A stretch of 64,000 bases of DNA from Streptomyces sp. NBRC 110028. GTDB taxonomy: Bacteria > Actinomycetota > Actinomycetes > Streptomycetales > Streptomycetaceae. Below, piece after piece: positions 45,098-54,332 of the stretch. The notes beneath the pieces were generated by a model. The model saw only the letters and a list, made by a program, of their open reading frames with translations, had not been told where the DNA came from and did not search any database. Both the position numbers and the translations under genes were made by a program. The stretch is from contig NZ_BBUZ01000025.1 in assembly GCF_001417735.1 (NCBI RefSeq), positions 1 through 64,000 on the forward strand, read 5' to 3'. The stretch's first letter is position 1, and the number at the start of each line of letters is the position of its first letter.

Positions 45098-46204
45098 GTG
45101 CTACGTGTTCATTTCAGTGAACTCGATATGGCCCGGCTGCGGATGGCAATCCGCCCGGACGCACTCTGGGAGACCGTCCTAAGTTTCCACCGGCTGCGCG
45201 AGAGCCGCGCCGAGACCGTATACGGGGAATGGCGCTCGGAGGCGCGTAACCGACTCAACGGCGAAGGGCGGCTGCTGGCCCCGCTCATTCCGTCGCGGGG
45301 CTATTTCCCCGACTTCCTGACGCCCGCCGAAGGCGTCATCGGGTGCGACGCCGCCATGGACGCGCTGCACGCGACGCCCGCCGAGCGGCTGCACTCCGAA
45401 ATCGACCGGTTGCCGTCGGCCCGGGCCCTGCCCGGGTGGATACGCGGGCTGGCGCAGGGGGAGCGGCGGCCGCTGGAGCGGTTGGTGAGGGCGTTGCGGT
45501 CGTATCACGAGGCCGCCGTGGCGCCGTACTGGCCGCACATACAGGCCCGAATCGAGGCGGACCGGGTGGTCCGCGGGCGGGCCCTGCTCGACGGGGGCGC
45601 CGATGGGCTGCTGGCCTCGCTGCCGCCGACCATGCGGTGGCGGCCGCCCGTGCTGGAGGTGGACTATCCCGTCGACCGGGATCTGAAGCTGCGCGGCCGG
45701 GGGCTGTTGCTGCTGCCGTCGTTCTTCTGCCGGAGAACGCCGGTGACCTACCTCAACGCGGAGCTGACCCCGGTCCTGGTCTATCCCGTCGAGCACGCCC
45801 GGAGTGGTGTTCCACAGCAGCCCCGTGCCGGCAAGGCGCCCGCGCCGCCCGCGCCCGCCGCGCCCGGCCGGACGCGGGTCCTCGGCAAACTCGTCGGCCA
45901 CACCCGCTCGGCGGTGCTGCTGGAGGTCGGCGGCGGCTGTACGACGAGCGAACTCGCCCGCCGGGTCGGCGTATCGCTCGCCTCGGCCAGCCAGCACGCC
46001 AGCGTGCTGCGCGAGGCGGGGCTCGTGCACACGCTGCGCCAGGGCGGCGCAGTCCTGCACACCCTCACCCCGCTGGGCGCCGCCCTGCTGCGCGGCGGCG
46101 CGCCCTCCGACCGGGCGGCGCTCGGCGAGCACCGGACCGCGGCGTACCCGCAGGTGGCCACGCGCGCGGCGACGGGGGCCCGGGGGGTGTCACGGCGTGG
46201 CTGA
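45098..46204 (+). CDS. Winged-helix (ArsR-like) transcriptional regulator, DUF5937 type
   Basis: This 368-residue protein has an N-terminal domain beginning LRVHFSELDMARLRMAI, typical of the actinobacterial DUF5937 family, and a C-terminal winged helix (TTSELARRVGVSLASASQHASVLREAGLV). Such proteins are one-component regulators of unknown signal. The GTG at 45098 follows GAGGG and matches the natural family start. Codon 2 is the rare CTA. The 3' end overlaps the convergent APC permease gene by 15 bp. Confidence 0.8.
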   Translation: MLRVHFSELDMARLRMAIRPDALWETVLSFHRLRESRAETVYGEWRSEARNRLNGEGRLLAPLIPSRGYFPDFLTPAEGVIGCDAAMDALHATPAERLHSEIDRLPSARALPGWIRGLAQGERRPLERLVRALRSYHEAAVAPYWPHIQARIEADRVVRGRALLDGGADGLLASLPPTMRWRPPVLEVDYPVDRDLKLRGRGLLLLPSFFCRRTPVTYLNAELTPVLVYPVEHARSGVPQQPRAGKAPAPPAPAAPGRTRVLGKLVGHTRSAVLLEVGGGCTTSELARRVGVSLASASQHASVLREAGLVHTLRQGGAVLHTLTPLGAALLRGGAPSDRAALGEHRTAAYPQVATRAATGARGVSRRG

Positions 46205-47680
46205 GGGCACGCGTGACGGTTCCGCGGCCAGTTCGCCGGTGGCCACCTTGCTGTGCCGGCGGCCCCAGCAGAAGTAGATCAGCAGCCCGGCGGCCATCCA
46301 GCCGAGGAACCGCGCCCAGGTGATCAGCGGCAGGCTGCCCACCAGCAGCAGGCACAGCAGCACCGCGACGGCCGGGACGACCGGCACCCACGGGGTGCGG
46401 AAGCCGCGCCGCAGTTCGGGCCGGGTCCGGCGCAGGTGGACGACGCCGGCGCACACGACGATGAAGGAGGTCAGCATGCCGATGTTGCCCAGTTCGGCGA
46501 GGTCGCCGATGGGCAGCACGGCGGTCATGAAGGCCACGAGCAGCCCCAGGGTCCAGGTGATCCGCCGCGGGCTGCGGGTGACCGGGTGGACGTGGGAGAA
46601 CCAGGCGGGCAGCAGCCGGTCGCGGCTCATCGCGAGGAACACCCGGCTCTGCCCCAGCAGCATGATCATCACCACCGTGGTCAGTCCGCAGATCGCGCCG
46701 ATGCCCACGATCCGCACCGCCCAGTCGGCCCCCGCCGCCTTCAGCGCGCCGGTGATGGGCGCGGCGTTGTCCAGCCCGGTGTAGTGCTGCATGCCGGTCA
46801 CGGTGAGCGCCACCGCCACGTACAGCACGGCGCACACGGCGACGGTGGACATCAGCGCGATCGGCAGGGTGCGCTGCGGCCGCTTGGCCTCCTCGGCGTT
46901 GCTGGCCATGATGTCGAAGCCGGAGTACGCGCCGAAGACGATCGCGCCGCCGGTCAGGATCCCGGCCGTGCCGAACGTGGCGTCCGCCCCGAGCCCGGCC
47001 CACCCCAGCAGCGGCTGCTGCCACATGTCGCCGTCGGCGCCCACCGGTTTGGCCTCGGGGATGAACGGCGACCAGTTGGCGGGGTCGATGTGGAACGCGC
47101 CGATGGCGAGGAAGACGACGATGGCCGCCAGCTTCACCACCGTCATGACCGTGTTGATGCGGGAGGTGGTGCGCACACCGGAGGCCAGCACGGCGGTGAG
47201 CACCAGGATGACCAGCACCGCGGGTACGTTGACCGCCGCGTCCGGACCGGAGACCGACGCGGGGAGGTGGATCCCGAAGGTGGCCAGGAGGTCGGTGACG
47301 TACTGCGCCCAGCCGCTGGCCACCGCGCCCGCGCCCATCGTCATGTCGAGGATGAGGTCCCAGCCGATGAGCCAGGCCACCAGCTCGCCCAGCGAGACGT
47401 ACGCGAAGGTGTAGGCGCTGCCCGCGACCGGGACGGTGCTGGCGAATTCCATGTAGCACAGCGCGACCAGCGCCGTGGCGACCGCGCCGATGGTGTACGA
47501 GAGCGCGATGCTGGGCCCGGCGAAGTTCGCGGCGGCGGTGCCGGTCAGCACGAAGATGCCCGCGCCGATGGTGACGCCGATGCCCATGAGGGTGAGTTGC
47601 AGCGGACCCAGGGCCCGCGCCAGCCGGGTGTCGGGGCCGGCGGCGTCCTCGATGGTCGCCTCGATGGATTTGGTGCGCAT
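46190..47680 (-). CDS. APC-family amino acid permease
   Basis: This 496-residue transporter has about 12 hydrophobic segments. The APC signature is in helix 1 (GIGVTIGAGIFVLTGTAAANFAGP), followed by ALCYMEFASTVPVAGSAYTF in helix 3. It resembles the cationic amino acid transporter subgroup. It lies 26 bp after the class V aminotransferase gene on the same strand and is probably co-transcribed, which hints at uptake of an amino compound used by that enzyme. Confidence 0.9.
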   Translation of the reverse strand: MRTKSIEATIEDAAGPDTRLARALGPLQLTLMGIGVTIGAGIFVLTGTAAANFAGPSIALSYTIGAVATALVALCYMEFASTVPVAGSAYTFAYVSLGELVAWLIGWDLILDMTMGAGAVASGWAQYVTDLLATFGIHLPASVSGPDAAVNVPAVLVILVLTAVLASGVRTTSRINTVMTVVKLAAIVVFLAIGAFHIDPANWSPFIPEAKPVGADGDMWQQPLLGWAGLGADATFGTAGILTGGAIVFGAYSGFDIMASNAEEAKRPQRTLPIALMSTVAVCAVLYVAVALTVTGMQHYTGLDNAAPITGALKAAGADWAVRIVGIGAICGLTTVVMIMLLGQSRVFLAMSRDRLLPAWFSHVHPVTRSPRRITWTLGLLVAFMTAVLPIGDLAELGNIGMLTSFIVVCAGVVHLRRTRPELRRGFRTPWVPVVPAVAVLLCLLLVGSLPLITWARFLGWMAAGLLIYFCWGRRHSKVATGELAAEPSRVPSATP

Positions 47681-47706
47681 GGTGGTGCTCGCTTTCTGCC
47701 CGTCCC

Positions 47707-48870
47707 TCAAGCCGGGGGACATCCCGGGAGACACTCCGGGAGGCGTTCGGCCAGGTACTCGTAGTCGGCGACGGTGTTGTAGACGTGGGCGGACAGCCGC
47801 AGGAAGCCGCGGCCGCCCCACGAGGTGATGGCGGTTTCGCAGCCGGTCACGGCCGCGATGTGGCGCTGGACGGCATGGGACGCCTCGTGGTCGGTGGCCA
47901 CTCCGGCGGGCAGCGGGACCAGCCGCATCGCGGGCGCCGGGGCGCCCGCGACCTCGGCCGGGTCCGCGCCCAGGGCGTCCGCGAGGATTCCCTGCGCCAC
48001 CTCGGCGAGCTTCGCCATCCCGGCCCGGGCCGTGTCCCAGCCGTACGTCTCCTCGATGAACTCCAGCGCGCGCGGCGCCGCGAGCCACGCGGTGAGGTCC
48101 ACGGTGCCCTGCTCGTCGAAGCGGCGCGGGAACGGATGCGGCGCGCCCCACGAGTCGGTGAGCGGCCACAGGTCCTGGGCGTCCGCACCGCGCGCGACCA
48201 GCGCCGCCGTACCGCGCGGGGCACAGCACCACTTGTGCAGATTGCCCACCCAGAAGTCGGCGTCCCCCGACGCGCCGACCGGATCGGCCAGCATTCCGGG
48301 CGCGTGCGCGCCGTCCACCAGGACCTTCGCCCCGGCGGCGTGGGCGAGCCGGGTGATCTCGGCGACGGGGAAGAGCCGGGCGGTGGCCGAGGTGATCTGG
48401 TCCACCACGACCAGCGAGGTGGCGGGGGTGAGCGCGGCGGCGAAGACGGCCGCGATCTCGTCGGCGGTCGCGGTGAGCGGGATGTGGAGCGTACGGGTCC
48501 GGGCCCCGGCCCGGTCGGCGGCCCGGGCCACGCCCATCGCGACGGCGCCGTACGCGTGATCGGTGACCAGCACCTCGCTGTCGCGGGGCAGGGCGAGACT
48601 GTTCAGTACGGTGCTCACCCCGGCGCTCGCGTTCGGCACCAGCGCGGTGGCCTCCGCCGGAACCCGCAGCCGGCGCGCCAGGGTGGCCCGCGCCTCGCCC
48701 ACCCGCTCCGGCAGCGTCCGGAACCACGCGTCCGGGTTGGTCTCCATCTCCTCGCGCAGCGTCCGCTGCCGGGTGAGGGCGACGCGGGGGACGGCACCGA
48801 ACGAGCCGTGGTTGAGATGGCGGACCGAGGGGTCCAGGGCCCAGTGCGACAGCCCGGTCATACGAGACAT
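47707..48870 (-). CDS. Class V aminotransferase (isopenicillin N epimerase-like)
   Basis: This 387-residue PLP enzyme of fold type I class V has HLNHGSFGAVPR near the N-terminus, LVDGAHAPG with the cofactor Asp, and the PLP lysine in VGNLHKW. Family members are cysteine desulfurase-like or isopenicillin N epimerase-like; the substrate is unknown. The ATG at 48868-48870 follows AAGGAG closely; an ATG three codons later has better spacing. It is divergent from a FadR-type regulator, with matching half-sites in both promoters. Confidence 0.88.
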   Translation of the reverse strand: MSRMTGLSHWALDPSVRHLNHGSFGAVPRVALTRQRTLREEMETNPDAWFRTLPERVGEARATLARRLRVPAEATALVPNASAGVSTVLNSLALPRDSEVLVTDHAYGAVAMGVARAADRAGARTRTLHIPLTATADEIAAVFAAALTPATSLVVVDQITSATARLFPVAEITRLAHAAGAKVLVDGAHAPGMLADPVGASGDADFWVGNLHKWCCAPRGTAALVARGADAQDLWPLTDSWGAPHPFPRRFDEQGTVDLTAWLAAPRALEFIEETYGWDTARAGMAKLAEVAQGILADALGADPAEVAGAPAPAMRLVPLPAGVATDHEASHAVQRHIAAVTGCETAITSWGGRGFLRLSAHVYNTVADYEYLAERLPECLPGCPPA

Positions 48871-48903
48871 AAGCTCCTTCCGGCAGGCCCTCGGCATAGT
48901 TAT

Positions 48904-48925
48904 CCGATGACTTGTCCGATGACTT
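48904..48925. promoter_or_regulatory. Paired CCGATGACTT half-sites in the aminotransferase promoter
   Basis: Two direct copies of CCGATGACTT, at 48904-48913 and 48916-48925, lie 34-55 bp upstream of the aminotransferase start. The GATGACTT core is the half-site of the palindrome at 49017-49033. Confidence 0.55.
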
Positions 48926-49016
48926 TGATTGCGCTGTGGGGAACCGTAGAGGCGGAAGCCAGCCATGAACAGGCCCCCTGCGTAAAATGGCGGTAACGGC
49001 ATCGCGGGATGACATC

Positions 49017-49033
49017 AAGTCATCAGATGACTT
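49017..49033. promoter_or_regulatory. FadR/GntR operator
   Basis: AAGTCATCAGATGACTT is a perfect palindrome with 8-bp arms and a central A, ending 18 bp before the regulator start. Length and symmetry fit GntR/FadR-type operators. Confidence 0.65.
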
Positions 49034-49051
49034 TGCGGAAGGGTGAGACCG

Positions 49052-49738
49052 ATGGCGGCGACCAACGCGGCGGCCGACGGACTGCGCGGCATGATCGCCC
49101 GCGGGGAGCTGGCCCCCGGCGCGCAGCTCCCCGCCGAGCCCGAGCTGTGCGCCCGGCTCGGCGTCTCACGCGGCTCGCTCCGCGAGGCCGTGCGCGCCCT
49201 CGCGGCCCTCGGGATGCTGGAGTCCCGCCATGGCGCGGGCACCTTCGTCTCGGCGCTGCGCCCCGGGCAGATGCTGGCCGGGTTCGCCGCGACCGTCGAC
49301 GTCCTCCCCCTGGACGGGCTGCTGGAGCTGTTCGACGTACGCCGTCCCCTGGAGGCGCAGGCCGCCGCGCTCGCCGCGGCCCGCGCCGACGAGCAGGTCG
49401 TGGCCCGCCTGCGCGAGCTGCAGAAGCGGCTGGCGGAGTCCGACACCGAGGACGAACGGCACGCCCTGGACCGCGAGTTCCACGCGACGCTGTGCGCGGC
49501 GGGCGGCAACGAGGCGCTGGCCGCGCTCATCGATGTCCTGCGCGCACGCGGTAGCCACTACAGCATCTACGGCGCCGCCGAGGCCGACACCATCCGGCTG
49601 GCCAGTGACCTCGGGCACGAGGCGCTGATCAACGCCGTTGCCGCGCGGGACCCGGCGGCCGCCGCCGCGGCCGCGACCGCCCATCTGTCCCAGACCGAGG
49701 TCTGGCTGCGGCGCTACGGGCCTCAGCCGTGCGGCTGA
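49052..49738 (+). CDS. FadR-type GntR-family regulator
   Basis: This 228-residue regulator has an N-terminal winged helix (LPAEPELCARLGVSRGSLREAVRAL) and a C-terminal FCD domain with the metal/ligand histidines in DREFHATL and the final helices. It is divergent from the aminotransferase/permease pair and has operator-like palindromes in the shared promoter, so it probably controls both itself and those genes. The ATG at 49052 is preferred; a GTG three codons earlier is possible. Confidence 0.88.
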   Translation: MAATNAAADGLRGMIARGELAPGAQLPAEPELCARLGVSRGSLREAVRALAALGMLESRHGAGTFVSALRPGQMLAGFAATVDVLPLDGLLELFDVRRPLEAQAAALAAARADEQVVARLRELQKRLAESDTEDERHALDREFHATLCAAGGNEALAALIDVLRARGSHYSIYGAAEADTIRLASDLGHEALINAVAARDPAAAAAAATAHLSQTEVWLRRYGPQPCG

Positions 49739-49740
49739 CC

Positions 49741-50613
49741 TCAGTCGTCGATGCCGGTGCGCTCGACGCCCGCGACGATGTAACGCTGGAGGAGGAGGAA
49801 GACGACCAGCAGCGGCACGATCGACACCGCGGCCGCCACGAACAGCTCGTGCAGATTGACGCTCTGCGCCGTGGTGAACGTCGACAGCGCGACCTGGACC
49901 GTCCACGCCTCCCGGTCCTGGCCGATGACCAGCGGCCACAGGAAGGCGTTCCAGGCGCCGATGAAGACGATCGTGCCGACCGCCGCGAAGACCGGCCGCG
50001 CGTTCGGCACCACGACCTGCCAGTACGTGCGCCAGTAGCCGAGCCCGTCCACCCGCGCCGCGTCCTCCAGCTCCCTCGGGAAGCCCAGGAAGTACTGGCG
50101 GAAGATGAACGCCGCGACCGCGCTGAACAGCGTCGGCACCACCAGACCGCGCAGCGTGGAGATCCAGCCGAGCGAGCTGACGAGCACGAAGCTCGGGACG
50201 AAGGTGACCGCGGCCGGGACCATGAGGGTGCCCAGGATCCAGTAGAAGACGGCGTCGGCGTGGCGGTACGGGATGCGGGCCAGCCCGTACCCGGCCAGCG
50301 AGGCGAGCAGCACGGTGCCCAGGGTGGTGAGGACGGCGATCAGGGAGGAGTTGAGCAGCGCGCGCGCCATCGGCACATTGGGGTCGTCGAACAGCTCGGT
50401 GACGTTCGACCAGCGCAGTTCGCGGGGGAAGAACGTCCACCCGGGCGCGGTGATGTCCGCCTCGCCGGACAGGCCGTTGCGGACGAGGAGATAGAACGGG
50501 ATCAGGAACAGCAGCGCGAGGGCGATCAGCAGCACCAGCCGGACCGCGCGCCCCACGCCGACCAAGGCGTCCCGTACGTCACGCGCGTCGTGGCGGGTGT
50601 GTTGGCGGCGCAT
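49741..50613 (-). CDS. Carbohydrate ABC transporter permease (MalG type)
   Basis: This 290-residue CUT1-family permease has six predicted membrane segments and the EAA loop ELEDAARVDGLGYWRTYWQVVVPNARP, which contacts the ATPase. The start overlaps the stop of the partner permease (TGATG). No ATPase gene is present; in Streptomyces such systems commonly share the MsiK ATPase encoded elsewhere. Confidence 0.92.
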   Translation of the reverse strand: MRRQHTRHDARDVRDALVGVGRAVRLVLLIALALLFLIPFYLLVRNGLSGEADITAPGWTFFPRELRWSNVTELFDDPNVPMARALLNSSLIAVLTTLGTVLLASLAGYGLARIPYRHADAVFYWILGTLMVPAAVTFVPSFVLVSSLGWISTLRGLVVPTLFSAVAAFIFRQYFLGFPRELEDAARVDGLGYWRTYWQVVVPNARPVFAAVGTIVFIGAWNAFLWPLVIGQDREAWTVQVALSTFTTAQSVNLHELFVAAAVSIVPLLVVFLLLQRYIVAGVERTGIDD

Positions 50614-51515
50614 CAGTCCTCCTTCCGGCCGAGGCCGAACCAGCGCGCCTGGATCACCGTCACCACCGCGATGATCAGCGCCAGGATCACCGCGCCCGCG
50701 CTGCCCAGGCCCAGGTTCTGCCCCTGCCCGAGGGCCGTGTAGTAGAGGTAGACCAGCGGCGGGCGGGCGTACGGCGGATAGCCGCGCGAGTCGGCCAGCA
50801 GGTTGTAGAACTCGTCGAACGCCTGGAACGCGTTGATCACCAGCAGCAGCACCACCGCGACCGATGTCGCCCGCAGCTGCGGAAAGGTGATGTGCCGGAA
50901 CACCTGCCACCCCGGGCGGGCCCCGTCCACGGCGGCCGCCTCGTACAGCCGCGGCGAGACGCGCTGCAGCCCGGCCAGGAACAGCACCATGTAGAAGCCC
51001 GCCTGGAGCCACAGCCGCACGGTGACGATCACCAGCCAGTACCAGGGCGGATCGGTGGTCGACAGCCAGGCGATCTGGTCGGCGCCGAACCAGCCGAGCA
51101 CCGTGTTGGCCAGCCCGAACCGCACCCCGTTGAAGAGCGACATCTTCCAGATCAGCGCCGCCACCACATAGCTGCACGCCACCGGCAGGAAGAACACCGA
51201 CCGGAAGAACGCCTGCGCCCGGGGCAGCCGGTTCACCATCAGCGCGAGGGAGAGCGAGAGCACGTACGTCGCCGGGACGATGAAGGCCGTGAAGACCAGG
51301 AACGTCACCAGGCTGCCGGTGAACGCGTCGTCGCGCAGCATCGCCGTGTAGTTGTCCAGCCCGACGAAGCGGGTCGGCGAGACCGTGTTGTGCGCGTCGA
51401 AGAAGCTGAGGTAGGCGCTCCAGACGAGGGGGACGTACGTGAAGAGCGTCAGACCGAGGACGAACGGGCCGACGAACACCCAGAACCAGAGCGTGCGGTT
51501 CCGACGGCCCCGCAT
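50613..51515 (-). CDS. Carbohydrate ABC transporter permease (MalF type)
   Basis: This 300-residue permease has six membrane segments, FVGPFVLGLTLFTYVPLVWSAYLS near the N-terminus and the EAA loop LYEAAAVDGARPGWQVFRHITFPQL. It forms the membrane channel with the MalG-type partner. Its ATG overlaps the stop of the binding-protein gene, so the three genes are tightly coupled. Confidence 0.92.
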   Translation of the reverse strand: MRGRRNRTLWFWVFVGPFVLGLTLFTYVPLVWSAYLSFFDAHNTVSPTRFVGLDNYTAMLRDDAFTGSLVTFLVFTAFIVPATYVLSLSLALMVNRLPRAQAFFRSVFFLPVACSYVVAALIWKMSLFNGVRFGLANTVLGWFGADQIAWLSTTDPPWYWLVIVTVRLWLQAGFYMVLFLAGLQRVSPRLYEAAAVDGARPGWQVFRHITFPQLRATSVAVVLLLVINAFQAFDEFYNLLADSRGYPPYARPPLVYLYYTALGQGQNLGLGSAGAVILALIIAVVTVIQARWFGLGRKED

Positions 51516-52780
51516 CAGCTCTTCTTCTGTACGCGGCGCAGCTCAGCGGCCGTCTTGCGGACCACCGACCGTAGTTCGCTCTCCGGGTTCGCGCCGCCCT
51601 TGATGACGCGGCTCAGCGCGTCCTGGTACGCGACCTTGCTGGCCGGGGTCCACAGCAGCGGCTCGGCGTGGCCGTGCTCGGTGGCGAACCGCACCGCCTC
51701 GCCCGCCGCGCCCTGGCGCAGCTTGGCGGCCTTCTGCGCGAGCGACATCCGGGCCGGGATGTGGAAGCCGTAGGTGAGCGCGAAGTCCTCCTGATACACC
51801 GTCTTCTCCACCCACAGCCACTTCACATAAGCCTTCGCCAGCCGCTTGTGCCTGCTGCGCGCGCTCACCGCCGCCCCGTACGCGCCCACCGGCACCGCGG
51901 GCTTCCCGTGCGCGCCCTCCCTGGGGAACGGCAGCACCCCGAAGTCGTCCCCCAGTGCCTTCTTCACCTGCGGCAGCGCCCACAGTCCCGACCACTGCAT
52001 GGCCGTCAGCCCCTGCGTGAACGCGGCCGGATCCGACCAGTCCGACGGAGCCCCCAGCAGCAGTGACTTCTCCGCGTACAGCCGGCGCAGCTTGCCGAGC
52101 GCGCGGGCGGCGGCCGGGTCGTCGAAGCCGACCTTCCCGTCCTCGGTGATCAGCTCCAGACCGGCGGCGTTCAGCGGGGTGCCGCCGAGGACGCCCGGGC
52201 CGCCGTCGTTGCCCAGGAACAGCCCCTTGACGTGTCCGGTCGTCAGCTTCCTCGCCGCGTCGACCAGCTCGTCCAGGGTCCGGGGCGGGGCGACCCCGGC
52301 GTCCTTCAGCATGCTCGTGCGGTAGTAGAGCAGTTGCGTGTCCATGACCTGTGGGATGGCCCAGATCTTGCCGTCGTATGTCTTCGTGGCGAGCACGGCC
52401 GGGTTGATGTCGTCCTTCGCCTCCTTGAGGAGGTCCGTCAGATCGACCACCTGGCCGCCCTGGATCTGGTCCAGCGTCGGGCCGTTGACCTCGAAGACGT
52501 CCGGGCCGGAGTCCGTGAGCAGCGCGGCGGCCGTCTGCTGGTCGTAGTTGCCCGGCCGCCACTGCACCTCGACCCGTGCGTCGTCGAAGTCGTCCGCGTA
52601 CCGCTTCACCGCCTGCTCGGTGCCCGGTTCGCCGTACTGGTGGTACCACTGCGACAGGACCGGCTTGCCGCCTTTGCCGTCCCCGTCGCGCCCGGTGTTG
52701 GACCCGCACCCCGCGCCTGTCGCCCCGGCCAGGACGAGCCCGCCGCCGGTGCCGAGCAGTCTCCTACGGCTGATGGACAT
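51515..52780 (-). CDS. Sugar ABC transporter substrate-binding lipoprotein
   Basis: This 421-residue family 1 extracellular solute-binding protein has a twin-arginine-like signal (SISRRRLLGTGGG) with a lipobox Cys (GAGC, about residue 25). The mature region has PVLSQWYHQYGEPG, DVFEVNGPTLDQIQ and GGTPLNAAGLELI, typical of CUT1 binding proteins. The sugar is not predictable. The ATG at 52778-52780 follows a G-rich ribosome site. It heads a three-gene operon. Confidence 0.92.
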   Translation of the reverse strand: MSISRRRLLGTGGGLVLAGATGAGCGSNTGRDGDGKGGKPVLSQWYHQYGEPGTEQAVKRYADDFDDARVEVQWRPGNYDQQTAAALLTDSGPDVFEVNGPTLDQIQGGQVVDLTDLLKEAKDDINPAVLATKTYDGKIWAIPQVMDTQLLYYRTSMLKDAGVAPPRTLDELVDAARKLTTGHVKGLFLGNDGGPGVLGGTPLNAAGLELITEDGKVGFDDPAAARALGKLRRLYAEKSLLLGAPSDWSDPAAFTQGLTAMQWSGLWALPQVKKALGDDFGVLPFPREGAHGKPAVPVGAYGAAVSARSRHKRLAKAYVKWLWVEKTVYQEDFALTYGFHIPARMSLAQKAAKLRQGAAGEAVRFATEHGHAEPLLWTPASKVAYQDALSRVIKGGANPESELRSVVRKTAAELRRVQKKS

Positions 52781-52871
52781 GTCCGCCCCCTCGATGCCTC
52801 GTCTCCGTCTCGCCGTAGGGACAACGATCAACGATGGGGCGGAATTGCGACAGATGGGTTGCGGCCGTATA

Positions 52872-54068
52872 TCAACTGCCGCTGCCGCTCTCCTGGTCGA
52901 TCTGGTCGAACACCCGTTGGGCGGTGGCGAAGGCTGAGTTGGCCGCCGGGACACCGCAGTAGATCGCGCTCTGCAGCAGCACCTCGCCGATCTCGTCGCG
53001 GGTGAGGCCGTTGGTGAGCGCGGACCGGACGTGCATGGCCAGCTCGGTGTCATGGCCGTGCGCGATGAGCGCGGTGAGGGTGATGGCGCTGCGCATCCGC
53101 CGGTCCAGACCGTCCCCGGTCCAGATCTCGCCCCACGCGTAGCGGGTGATGAAGTCCTGGAAGCGGGCGGTGAACGGGGTCGTACGGGCCACCGCGCGGT
53201 CCACGTGCGCGTCGCCGAGGACGGCGCGGCGGACGGCCATTCCGGCGGCGTGCCGGGAGGCGTCGTCCGTGGCCGCTTCGGTGGTGGTCGTGTGCGCGAA
53301 GTGGGTGACCAGCGCGGAGGTCACTGCCTCCGGGCACTCCACGCCTGCCAGGTGGGCCGCGTGGGCGACCTCCACCAGGCTCGCGCCCCGCACCCGGTCC
53401 GCGATCTCCCGCGCGTGCGGGGGAGGGGTGGCCGGGTCGTCGCGGCCCGCCACGACCAGGGTGTGGGCGGTGATGGACGGCAATACGTCGCGTACGTCGT
53501 AGTCGGCGAGCGCGTCGCAGCACGCGGCGTACCCCGCGCGGTCGGTGTCGCGCAGGTCCCGCAGCAGCGCGCGGCCGCGGGGGGTGTCGGCGAACGCTTG
53601 CGAGAACCAGAGCCCCGGCCGGCTCGCCACCATCGCCTCCGTCCCCTGCTCCCGTACGAGCTTCGCCCGCTCCCGCCAGACGGCGGGTTCGGCGAAGTGC
53701 GCCGAGGAGCACACGACGGCGAGGGACGCGATGCGGTCGGGGTGGTGCGCGGCGAGGTGCAGCCCGACGGCGCCGCCGATCGAGATGCCCGCGTAGCCGA
53801 AGCGGTCCCAGCCGTGCGCGTCGGCGCCGCGCAGCACGAGCGCGGCGAGGTCGGCGATTTTCGCGCTGCCGTCGCCAGGGAGGAGCCCGGCCGGAGACCC
53901 GCCGTGGCCCGGCAGGTCCCAGCGCAGGGTGCGGTGGGCGCGGGCGAGGGCGGGGAGTTGGGGCTCCCAGACGGCGAGGGACGTGCCGATGGAGGGGCCG
54001 AGGATGAGGGGCGGGGCGGTGGCGGGGCCGTCGAGTGTGGCGTGGAGTTCCTGGGGTGTGTGGGTCAC
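52872..54068 (-). CDS. pcaL: Bifunctional 3-oxoadipate enol-lactonase / 4-carboxymuconolactone decarboxylase
   Basis: This 398-residue fused enzyme carries out two steps of the protocatechuate branch. Residues 1 to about 255 are an alpha/beta hydrolase (nucleophile in GISIGG, charge-relay Asp in AGRDDPAT) that hydrolyses the enol-lactone. Residues from about 280 are a carboxymuconolactone decarboxylase (GDAHVDRA, FITRYAWGEIW, SALTNGLTRDEIGEVLLQSAIYCG). The PcaD-PcaC fusion is known from Streptomyces and Rhodococcus. The GTG at 54066-54068 is used. A 181-bp repeat element separates it from pcaB. Confidence 0.93.
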   Translation of the reverse strand: MTHTPQELHATLDGPATAPPLILGPSIGTSLAVWEPQLPALARAHRTLRWDLPGHGGSPAGLLPGDGSAKIADLAALVLRGADAHGWDRFGYAGISIGGAVGLHLAAHHPDRIASLAVVCSSAHFAEPAVWRERAKLVREQGTEAMVASRPGLWFSQAFADTPRGRALLRDLRDTDRAGYAACCDALADYDVRDVLPSITAHTLVVAGRDDPATPPPHAREIADRVRGASLVEVAHAAHLAGVECPEAVTSALVTHFAHTTTTEAATDDASRHAAGMAVRRAVLGDAHVDRAVARTTPFTARFQDFITRYAWGEIWTGDGLDRRMRSAITLTALIAHGHDTELAMHVRSALTNGLTRDEIGEVLLQSAIYCGVPAANSAFATAQRVFDQIDQESGSGS

Positions 54069-54128
54069 GGGGTGGCTCTTTCGGGGGTGCGGGTGCGTGG
54101 GTGGTTGCGGCGGGTGTCTGTCCCCTGG

Positions 54129-54309
54129 CCCGCCCCTCCCCGAAACCGGGCTCCGCCCCGGGCCCCGCTCCTCAAACGCCGGAGAGGCTGGGTTGTGGGC
54201 CATCGTTCCGCAGGGCGGAACGGGTGGGCACGACCCAGCCCACCGGCCCGCGCCCGGCAGCGATGCCCCGGGGTCCGGGGGCGACGCCCCCGGTTCGGGA
54301 AGGGGCGGG
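54129..54309. repeat. MITE-like 181-bp element between pcaB and pcaL
   Basis: Imperfect inverted ends of about 40 bp (54129-54167 and 54269-54309) begin CCCGCCCCT and CCGCCCCT-type respectively, with inner GGGGCG and CGCCCC hairpins. The middle holds CTCAAACGCCGGAGAGGCTG, a block that recurs in many Streptomyces intergenic regions. It fills most of the gap inside the pca operon. Confidence 0.65.
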
Positions 54310-54332
54310 GTGGGGGACAGCCGCCGGAGGCG

